From Mariprofundaceae bacterium (GTDB lineage Bacteria; Pseudomonadota; Zetaproteobacteria; Mariprofundales; Mariprofundaceae), in assembly GCA_030950875.1 (NCBI GenBank), contig JAUZQS010000012.1:1-5939 (forward strand): a stretch of 5,939 bases of DNA. The letters run 5' to 3'. A program made the position numbers and the translations under genes. Below the pieces are notes generated by a model. The model saw only the letters and a program-made list of their open reading frames with translations. It made no database searches and had not been told where the DNA came from. Positions 1 to 5,112 of the stretch are shown in pieces; positions within the stretch are counted from its first letter, which is position 1; each line of letters starts with the position of its first letter.

Positions 1-201
1 CGTTTTAAGGATATGGAAGGGCGAGCAATACCGAGTGATTTGGACTATACGCAAGTAAAAGGCTTGAGCATTGAATGTCGGCAAAAGTTGGCGGCAGTTC
101 AACCTGAAAACCTTGGTCAAGCAATACGCATATCTGGCGTGACGCCTGCCGGAGTAACATGTTTAATGATTTACCTGCACCAGAAAGAAGCGGTATCATG
201 A
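1..201 (+). CDS. mnmG: MnmG (GidA), tRNA uridine-5-carboxymethylaminomethyl modification enzyme, C-terminal fragment
   Basis: Only the last 66 residues are visible; the reading frame is open from base 1 and stops at TGA 199-201, so the gene begins outside the window. MnmG is the cytoplasmic FAD enzyme that, with MnmE, modifies the wobble uridine (U34) of certain tRNAs. The visible part is the conserved C-terminal helical domain, which in the family contacts MnmE and tRNA. Recognisable pieces are IPSDLDYTQVKGLSIE (about residues 9-24 of the fragment), the LGQAIRISGVTPAGV stretch near residues 38-52, and a short hydrophobic end (LMIYLHQK). These match the family's usual IP-LDY-GLS...LGQA-RI-GVTPA pattern and the normal C-terminal end, so the tail looks intact. 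It is followed by an overlapping rsmG and then parAB, the gene order in which gidA is classically found next to gidB and the chromosome partition genes. Confidence 0.95.
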   Translation, partial: RFKDMEGRAIPSDLDYTQVKGLSIECRQKLAAVQPENLGQAIRISGVTPAGVTCLMIYLHQKEAVS

Positions 202-740
202 AAGACAAGCTTGAGGCATATACGCAGGAGGTTTTGCGTTTTCGCAAGGCTTTGAATTTAACATCTATTTCTGATGCCAGTGTGTTTGATCGGCGTTTTG
301 TTCAACCGTCGGTGGCATTAAAAGATTGGATGCCAGAACGGGGGCGTTTATTGGATATAGGTAGCGGTATGGGTGTGCCAGGCATACCGCTTTTAATTGC
401 CAAGCCTCAACTGCAAGGAGTGTTGGTTGAACGTCGAAAAAAACGCGCTGAATTTCTCCGTCATTTAGGGCGTGTGTTGGAATTGAATATGGAAGTTTAT
501 GATGCGGATATCAATGATTTACCATCGTTATCCGTGGATGTGTGTGTGGCTAGAGCGGTAACCAACGTGAAGGGCTTGTTGGATATGTGCTCACCGCATG
601 TGAACAGCAAGGCTATTGCAGTGTTCCCAGTTCCTAGAGATCAGCCGTCAGTGAATGTTGATGGATGGGTGTTGAATGATTTGGGCGGTGTGGATGCGAT
701 TGAGGAACAGCAGGTGCAGTGTTACTCTTGGCTGAAGTAA
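159..740 (+). CDS. rsmG: RsmG (GidB), 16S rRNA (guanine-N7)-methyltransferase, divergent
   Basis: SAM-dependent methyltransferase expected to methylate N7 of G527 (E. coli numbering) in the 530 loop of 16S rRNA. With the 193-residue start, the NLT motif lies at residues 33-35, the SAM-binding loop LDIGSGMGVPGIP at about 65-77, the KKR..FLR helix at about 93-101, and an ARAV segment matching the family's RA motif. I chose ATG 159 because GGAG at 151-154 precedes it and it brings the N-terminus closer to family length (about 205-210 aa). The alternative ATG 198 forms an ATGA overlap with the mnmG stop and would give 180 aa. With the longer start the genes overlap by 43 nt. The protein is unusual: the ALKG-type motif that normally follows is replaced by FPVPRD, the family's RH-LDS motif reads RRFVQPS, and the end is CYSWLK instead of an RHLVVI-like strand. 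Two stops in tandem (TAATAA) end it. Identity is sure from context and the SAM loop; full activity is less so. Confidence 0.88.
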   Translation: MFNDLPAPERSGIMKDKLEAYTQEVLRFRKALNLTSISDASVFDRRFVQPSVALKDWMPERGRLLDIGSGMGVPGIPLLIAKPQLQGVLVERRKKRAEFLRHLGRVLELNMEVYDADINDLPSLSVDVCVARAVTNVKGLLDMCSPHVNSKAIAVFPVPRDQPSVNVDGWVLNDLGGVDAIEEQQVQCYSWLK

Positions 741-763
741 TAATGCTGGAGATTTATTTTAGT

Positions 764-773
764 AGGGAAGGGG
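764..773 (+). promoter_or_regulatory. Purine-rich ribosome binding site of parA
   Basis: AGGGAAGGGG lies about 6 bases ahead of GTG 780 and supports that GTG as the parA start. Its last two bases run into the 16-bp parS site, so ribosome binding, start codon and the ParB-binding site share one stretch of DNA. Confidence 0.6.
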
Positions 774-787
774 TTTCACGTGAAACA
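772..787. promoter_or_regulatory. parS: parS centromere site overlapping the parA start codon
   Basis: The 16-mer here reads GGTTTCACGTGAAACA and differs from the canonical bacterial parS (TGTTTCACGTGAAACA) only at its first base. The inner 14 bases (773-786) are a perfect palindrome, GTTTCAC/GTGAAAC. ParB dimers load at such sites, then use CTP to clamp and slide along flanking DNA, and ParA moves the complex. The GTG start codon of parA (780-782) is the first triplet of the right half-site, and codons 1-2 plus the first base of codon 3 make up that half. Adjacent parA and parB make chance very unlikely. I saw no second full copy in this window. Confidence 0.93.
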
Positions 788-1562
788 TCATAATCTTGGA
801 TGGGTAATTTCAATTGCCAATCAAAAAGGTGGGGTTGGGAAGACTACCACCAGTATCAACCTCGCAGCATCGCTTGCTGTATTAGAAAAGCGGGTTTTAC
901 TCATGGATTTGGATCCGCAAGGAAATACCACGTCAGGTTTAGGCATTGACAAAAAAGAAGTTGAATCGGGAATGTATGAAGTGTTGATGGGCGATAGCAG
1001 TTTGCAAGACGCTATTGTAAAAACAGAATGTGAAAATTTGTATCTTCTTGCTGCGACTATGGACTTGGCGGGCTCAGAAATTGAGTTGGTTAATAAAAAA
1101 AAGCGCGAATATCGCTTACAAAAAGCATTTGCAGCGTATGACGGTAAACCTTTTGACTTTGTGGTGATTGACTGCCCGCCAGCGCTAAATATTTTGACAT
1201 TAAATGCGTTAACAGCCTCGGATGCTGTAATGATTACATTACAAACAGAGTTTTATGCCATGGAAGGTTTGAGCCAGCTTATGGACACGATTCGCCGTGT
1301 TCGAGGTGCTTTGAATCCAGACTTGCTTATGGATGGAATTTTATTAACCATGGTGGATCGCAGAAATAATTTAGCGCAACAGGTCGAAGGTGAAGTGCGT
1401 GAATATTTTGGAAATCAAGTTTATCAGCAAGTGATTCCACGCAATGTGCGTTTGTCGGAAGCGCCAAGTTACGGGGTTCCGGTGATGTATCATGATGTTC
1501 GCTCTACTGGGGCAAAGGCTTATTTACAGCTTGCACAAGAATTTATGCAGCGTCAGGGGTAG
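780..1562 (+). CDS. parA: ParA (Soj), chromosome-partitioning ATPase
   Basis: ParA/MinD-family ATPase that binds DNA as an ATP dimer and is stimulated by ParB at parS to segregate replication origins; Soj-type members also act on DnaA. The deviant Walker A motif KGGVGKTT lies at residues 16-23 with the signature lysine K16, followed by the A' motif LLMDLDPQGN (40-49, D45 the expected catalytic aspartate). Walker B is FDFVVID (125-131) followed by CPP, and the conserved IPRNVRLSEAPSYG block is at 219-232. At 260 aa with only about 10 residues before the P-loop strand it is the short chromosomal type, without the N-terminal helix-turn-helix of plasmid P1/F ParA. The start is GTG, supported by AGGGAAGGGG upstream and by the normal family N-terminus. 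The start codon sits inside a parS site, so ParB binding could feed back on expression. The stop TAG is 6 nt ahead of parB, so the two are co-transcribed. Confidence 0.97.
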   Translation: MKHHNLGWVISIANQKGGVGKTTTSINLAASLAVLEKRVLLMDLDPQGNTTSGLGIDKKEVESGMYEVLMGDSSLQDAIVKTECENLYLLAATMDLAGSEIELVNKKKREYRLQKAFAAYDGKPFDFVVIDCPPALNILTLNALTASDAVMITLQTEFYAMEGLSQLMDTIRRVRGALNPDLLMDGILLTMVDRRNNLAQQVEGEVREYFGNQVYQQVIPRNVRLSEAPSYGVPVMYHDVRSTGAKAYLQLAQEFMQRQG

Positions 1563-1568
1563 GGTGAT

Positions 1569-2435
1569 ATGGTTGTGAAAAAAACAATAAAAAAACGTGC
1601 TTTGGGCCGTGGTTTAGATGCTTTATTGGCTGATAAGCCCACCCTAGAAGTGTTAAATCAATCAATTAAAATATTGATTTCAAAGATTAAGCCCAATCGC
1701 TATCAGCCTCGTACACACTTTGATGAGAAAGAACTGCTTTCATTAACAGAGTCTATTCGTAAAGAAGGTGTGTTGATGCCGGTTCTTTTGCGTGTGCAGG
1801 GCGATGGTTATGAGTTGATTGCAGGTGAGCGACGTTGGCGAGCTTCACAAGCGGCTGGGTTATTAGATATTCCAGCAGTTGTGAGAGAAGTCGATGATTT
1901 GCAGGCCTTGGAGCTGGCAATTATTGAGAATGAACAGCGCGATGATTTAACCGCAGTCGAATCGGCAAGGGCGTATAAACGTTTGATTGATGAGTTTTCT
2001 TTTACCCAGCAACAGGTCGCCGAGAGTATTGGCGTATCGCGTGTGCAAGTGAGTAATTTAATTCGCTTATTGCAATTGCCGATGTCCATTCAAGAAATGA
2101 TTGAGCAGCGTTTGTTAACAATGGGTAATGCTCGCCCTCTGGTGGGCTTGGATGTTAGCAAAGCGGAAGCATTGGCGCGTAAGTGTGTTGCCGAGCAGTG
2201 GAGCTCTAGGCAAATGGAGAAAGAAGCAAAGCGTGTACTGCATGATCATACAAGCCGTGTTTCAGAGACGGTTATAGATGCAGATGTAGCAGCACTTCAA
2301 GATGAGTTGATGCGCACATTGGGTCTGCCAGTAACCTTAAATTGTAAAAAGAATGGTTCGGGTGAGTTGAGGATTAGTTATAGCCGTGCCCAGGAGTTGG
2401 ATGGTGTTCTAAGGCGCTTGCGAGCACCACTATAA
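1569..2435 (+). CDS. parB: ParB (Spo0J), parS-binding CTPase clamp of chromosome partition
   Basis: 288-residue chromosomal ParB. It binds parS, spreads as a CTP-dependent sliding clamp and stimulates ParA. Visible in order: the basic N-terminal ParA-contact peptide ALGRGLDALL (11-20), which in the family triggers ParA ATPase; the start of the ParB/Srx fold with KPNRYQPR (41-48); the CTP-binding box GERRWR (86-91); the ENxQR box as ENEQR (120-124); the parS-reading helix-turn-helix FTQQQVAESIGVSRVQVSNL (145-164); and a C-terminal dimerisation domain roughly in the last 50 residues. Length and layout are normal. ATG 1569 is preceded by AGGGTGAT and leaves a 6-nt gap after parA, so translation is probably coupled. 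The only small oddity is Glu at the third position of ENxQR, which is often hydrophobic. A matching parS lies 0.8 kb upstream at the parA start. Confidence 0.97.
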   Translation: MVVKKTIKKRALGRGLDALLADKPTLEVLNQSIKILISKIKPNRYQPRTHFDEKELLSLTESIRKEGVLMPVLLRVQGDGYELIAGERRWRASQAAGLLDIPAVVREVDDLQALELAIIENEQRDDLTAVESARAYKRLIDEFSFTQQQVAESIGVSRVQVSNLIRLLQLPMSIQEMIEQRLLTMGNARPLVGLDVSKAEALARKCVAEQWSSRQMEKEAKRVLHDHTSRVSETVIDADVAALQDELMRTLGLPVTLNCKKNGSGELRISYSRAQELDGVLRRLRAPL

Positions 2436-2450
2436 CAATCTAACATATTG

Positions 2451-2470
2451 ATATATAAGCATTTATATAT
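2451..2470. repeat. AT-only inverted repeat between converging genes
   Basis: ATATATAA (2451-2458) and TTATATAT (2463-2470) are perfect inverted copies around a GCAT loop. The repeat fills most of the 27-nt gap between the parB and hda stops and covers the hda stop codon. It might act as a weak two-way transcription end or a flexible DNA site, but a stem of only A-T pairs is a poor intrinsic terminator and I see no GC-rich hairpin with a T-run nearby. Function is uncertain. Confidence 0.4.
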
Positions 2471-3140
2471 TTAGCTTTTGGCGAGCCCAAGCTTGTGTCA
2501 TGCGGGTTCGCTCTATTTGTGAGGCCGCTTCTAGGCGTTTCAATGCTGATAGCTGAGTATCCAAATCACGTGCTAAGTGGGTGAGCATGACCTTAATGAG
2601 CTTGTCTGGCATATCCCAGTGTAGCTGTTGGGCGGCGGCTTTTAGAACATGATGCAAATCGATGTCACTTTCTGGCGGTTTGATGTACACCTGCTCTATC
2701 ATGCGCATACGGCTAGCAAGCTCTGGTGGCGTAAGTTCATGGTCTGGGCAACGCCAAGTAATGAGTAATGGGCGCGCTTTTTCTTTGGCACGTTCAATAA
2801 GGTGGAATAAAGCTGTAGCTGTATGTTTGGGCAAGCTATGGGCTGGTAGGTCAACACTCCAAAAGTCATAGTTTTCTAATGTTTCAAGCCAGGATGCAAT
2901 TTGTTGAAGGGCGGGTAAAGATGGCTGGATTTGAAGCCGTGCCAGCTGAGGGTATTCTTCTTGCAAGGCGCGTACGAGGTGGCTTTTTCCTGCGGGAGTA
3001 TCGGATTTTAGCCATAATATTCCGCCTTCATTGAGCCATCTGGAAAGCCTTATACAGGCTTGGGTTGTTCCTTGGTGGTGAACCCATGTGTGATAACCAG
3101 GCGTGGCAGGAAGTGTGAAGAGAAGGCGTTGTTGGGTCAT
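2463..3140 (-). CDS. hda: Hda-like DnaA-family AAA+ protein (regulatory inactivation of DnaA)
   Basis: 225 residues, close to E. coli Hda (about 233). Hda joins the DNA-loaded sliding clamp and drives hydrolysis of DnaA-ATP after initiation. The AAA+ core is recognisable but worn: the P-loop reads SDTPAGKSHL (46-55), keeping GKS but with Ser in place of the first Gly, and the Walker B strand FWSVD (93-97) is followed by Leu instead of an acid. The sensor-1/box VII region is better kept, with PLLITW (124-129) and PELASRM (139-145), whose R144 is the expected arginine finger. QQRLLF at residues 3-8 fits a Qxx(L/M)xF clamp-binding pattern. It lacks the DnaA DNA-binding domain IV. It is last in the run from aroG, 22 nt after the phosphatidyltransferase, without a clear ribosome binding site. 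It ends tail to tail with parB. Hda is the best name; a DnaA-like Hda paralogue of altered nucleotide use is the alternative. Confidence 0.82.
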   Translation of the reverse strand: MTQQRLLFTLPATPGYHTWVHHQGTTQACIRLSRWLNEGGILWLKSDTPAGKSHLVRALQEEYPQLARLQIQPSLPALQQIASWLETLENYDFWSVDLPAHSLPKHTATALFHLIERAKEKARPLLITWRCPDHELTPPELASRMRMIEQVYIKPPESDIDLHHVLKAAAQQLHWDMPDKLIKVMLTHLARDLDTQLSALKRLEAASQIERTRMTQAWARQKLNI

Positions 3141-3162
3141 AAATGTACTGGATAATGCCTGA

Positions 3163-3711
3163 CTAGCTTTCTTGCTTGGCAGCTTTGCCTGTCCAGCTAA
3201 TCAGGTAGTGTAGACCTGAAGCACAGGTAAGCACAAACGTCAGCCACATGCTTATTTGTAGCAACATGACAGGAATCACGATTGCCATGTTTAATAATAA
3301 TAAAACCACATAGATTATTTGTATAAAGGTAGTGGCTTTGGAGACGAAGCTTGGTTGCATGGTGAGACGGTGGGTGACGATTTCATAAGTAATGGCGCCC
3401 ACGACAATAATTAAATCACGGAAAATAATAGCCAGAAAAACAAACAGTGGGACTTGTTCAACTATAAATAGCGTCACAAATAGGCTGATAAGCAAGATTT
3501 TATCGGCCATTGGATCCAAATAGGCGCCGACGGTTGTTCGTAGGTTGAAATAACGTGCAATTGCACCATCCAGCATATCAGTAATGCCTGCAATAACCAT
3601 CAAGACAAGCGCTAACCACGCTTGGTCGCTGAGCACCATATATACAATGACAGGGGTCATAATAATACGTGCCAACGTAAGCATGTTGGGGACATTAAGC
3701 AGGCGTTGCAT
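3163..3711 (-). CDS. CDP-alcohol phosphatidyltransferase, probably PgsA-like phosphatidylglycerophosphate synthase
   Basis: Inner-membrane phospholipid enzyme that transfers a phosphatidyl group from CDP-diacylglycerol to an alcohol. The family motif D-x2-DG-x2-AR-x8-G-x3-D-x3-D is complete: D45, D48-G49, A52-R53, G62, D66 and D70, the residues that bind the metal and the CDP group. The N-terminal NVPNMLTLARIIMTPVI stretch (6-22), the RD pair at 98-99 and the PSFVSKATTFIQ loop (120-131) resemble PgsA, which makes phosphatidylglycerol phosphate from glycerol-3-phosphate. Hydrophobic segments near 17-43, 72-107 and 126-171 suggest five or six membrane helices. At 182 residues it is the usual length. 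Acceptor alcohol is not proven by the motif; phosphatidylserine or cardiolipin synthase-type members share it. Its ATG shares one base with the stop of the DUF2066-like gene (TAATG), implying translational coupling. Acidic phospholipids help reset DnaA, which gives a loose link to the following hda. Confidence 0.88.
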   Translation of the reverse strand: MQRLLNVPNMLTLARIIMTPVIVYMVLSDQAWLALVLMVIAGITDMLDGAIARYFNLRTTVGAYLDPMADKILLISLFVTLFIVEQVPLFVFLAIIFRDLIIVVGAITYEIVTHRLTMQPSFVSKATTFIQIIYVVLLLLNMAIVIPVMLLQISMWLTFVLTCASGLHYLISWTGKAAKQES

Positions 3712-4631
3712 TATTGAATGAGCCAGCCTTGTGCATTGGGGGTAGCCAGCATGCCGCGTTGTGCAAACCAGTCAGCTATCCAGCTATCATCGTTTTGTTT
3801 AAGTTGAATGGTATATTCACGGCTACGAGCGTTTAAATAGCTCGGTAAAAGGCCTTGCACACGAGGATCGGCCTTGAGGGCTGTTTCTAGGGCGATCTGT
3901 TCGGATAAGCTGGCTTTTTGTTCAATGGATAAGTGTAAGCTAAATGTTGGTGTGGCTGCATCACCTGTAGCTGTTACAATTTTAGGTTGCCATACATAAG
4001 CATCGCGGGCACGAAACATGGTTTGTACAATCCAGCTTTTAAGTTGTACGAACGGGTCACCCATATCGAGATTTCGAGTTTCACTAAATTCATTAAGGCG
4101 AGACTGGCCACGGGCAGATAGTTGTACTTGTATATCATCAAGCCATTGGATGCGAATAGCCAGTAGTGGTGCGTTGGCTTTGAGCAGGATACCCAATGCA
4201 GCTGATTGTTCGTGTGCATAAGCCAGCAGCTCATTTTTAGAGCCTTGCATGCTGCTGCCAAAGGCATTGATAAGTTCTATGCGAAGGTTAAAGCTGGGTA
4301 TGGTGCGAATATGAGGGATATTTTCCTGCTCTAAGCGTGCCCAGACCCGTTCTGGATTAAACTGAATGATACTTCCGCCTTGTTGAGGGTGAACACTGCG
4401 AAGTAAAGTCATTGCCTTTATATTGTTAGGCATGGTTGGCCGTGCCTGCTGGGTAATAATGCGATCCCAAAGTATGGGCAATGCCTGTTCAACCTGTTTC
4501 CTTACGGAGGGCATGACCCCACCTTCAAAGCTAATTGAGATGTTAAAGCGAGGGTCTTCTTGTGCTTGTGCCACACCTAGATTTAGTAGCATGAACAGGC
4601 AAAGGTATAGGCACCTAAGGTAAGTGGTCAC
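3711..4631 (-). CDS. Exported DUF2066-like protein of unknown function
   Basis: 306 residues. The N-terminus is a clear signal peptide: one Arg at position 6, a hydrophobic core LYLCLFMLLNLGV (8-20) and a likely signal peptidase I site after AQA (21-23), with mature protein starting QEDPRF. No lipobox cysteine is at the cleavage point, so a soluble periplasmic protein is likely. The pattern of an N-terminal helix-rich part (VRKQVEQALPILWDRII), a SIIQFNPERVWARLEQENIP segment near 88-107 and following beta-rich stretches resembles DUF2066 proteins, which often sit close to hda in proteobacteria. This is a resemblance by eye, not a profile match. No catalytic motif is visible. The start is GTG at 4631, one base after the sspB stop, with only a weak ribosome binding site, so translation probably depends on coupling to sspB. 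The stop overlaps the next ATG by one base. Confidence 0.72.
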   Translation of the reverse strand: MTTYLRCLYLCLFMLLNLGVAQAQEDPRFNISISFEGGVMPSVRKQVEQALPILWDRIITQQARPTMPNNIKAMTLLRSVHPQQGGSIIQFNPERVWARLEQENIPHIRTIPSFNLRIELINAFGSSMQGSKNELLAYAHEQSAALGILLKANAPLLAIRIQWLDDIQVQLSARGQSRLNEFSETRNLDMGDPFVQLKSWIVQTMFRARDAYVWQPKIVTATGDAATPTFSLHLSIEQKASLSEQIALETALKADPRVQGLLPSYLNARSREYTIQLKQNDDSWIADWFAQRGMLATPNAQGWLIQ

Positions 4632-4632
4632 T

Positions 4633-5112
4633 TTATTTTACCACACGCAAATGGCGAACTTTTTTCTCTGAAGGTTTATCTTTTGTGATAGATGCGGGTG
4701 GGGTTGATGCAGGTGTATCAGTAGCTGACGGTTCGGCAGCTGTTGTGTCTTGCAAGCCGCGTGCTGCATTGACTACGACACGGATAGTTTCTGGGACACA
4801 ATCTTCCCATACCAAGCCTTGTTCAAGATCGCCATCCGGTTGGTAGGCAGCCCAGATATATGCCATGGGAATATGGCAAGCATACGATTGTCCAGAAAAT
4901 GAAAAATCGGATGTAAGTGCATCATCGCGAATGTAAATAGGTTGAGGCATACGGTTGTTGAGTACCAAACGAAGAGCTGGGTCACCTTTTAAAAAATCCG
5001 GTACAGCGGCATCATCATGGGTGGCATCAACAACGATATAGATACGTCCATGCTGTTGAAAGAATTCACGTAGCTGCTTGGCTTTGGCTGCATTTGAAAA
5101 TTGAATGGTCAT
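4633..5112 (-). CDS. sspB: SspB, ClpXP protease specificity-enhancing adaptor
   Basis: Cytoplasmic adaptor that binds ssrA-tagged peptides from stalled translation and tethers them to ClpX for degradation by ClpXP. The 159-residue protein (E. coli SspB about 165) has three parts. The folded substrate-binding domain, about 1-118, contains RIYIVVDAT (23-31), LRLVLNN (47-53) and FSGQSYACHIPMAYIWAAY (72-90), matching SspB's -HLVVD-, IVLNI and the F-G-P-V-P-A-IYA strand-helix pattern. A flexible linker rich in Pro, Thr, Ser and Ala follows (about 122-150). The last five residues, LRVVK (155-159), are the ClpX-binding tail found at the end of E. coli SspB. The intact tail argues for a working adaptor. 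Its ATG overlaps the aroG stop by four bases (ATGA). The usual partner sspA is not next to it; the neighbours are aromatic biosynthesis and DnaA control genes. Confidence 0.9.
   Translation of the reverse strand: MTIQFSNAAKAKQLREFFQQHGRIYIVVDATHDDAAVPDFLKGDPALRLVLNNRMPQPIYIRDDALTSDFSFSGQSYACHIPMAYIWAAYQPDGDLEQGLVWEDCVPETIRVVVNAARGLQDTTAAEPSATDTPASTPPASITKDKPSEKKVRHLRVVK

Noticed and set aside
198..200. ATG overlapping the mnmG stop as the rsmG start
   Set aside because: It remains possible, but ATG 159 has a better GGAG leader and gives a length nearer to the family norm, so I listed the longer form.
743..745. ATG upstream of parA in the rsmG-parA gap
   Set aside because: It is out of frame with parA and leads to no supported protein; GTG 780 fits the family N-terminus and the ribosome binding site.
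1808..2089. Open frame on the minus strand inside parB, and similar antisense frames inside the DUF2066-like gene, sspB and aroG
   Set aside because: Each lies wholly within a well-supported gene in another frame, shows no known motif and has no plausible leader, so they are shadows.
3147..3155. DnaA-box-like TTATCCAGT on the minus strand just ahead of hda
   Set aside because: Only 7 of 9 bases match TTATCCACA and it stands alone; such matches are expected by chance in several kb, so it does not support DnaA control of hda.
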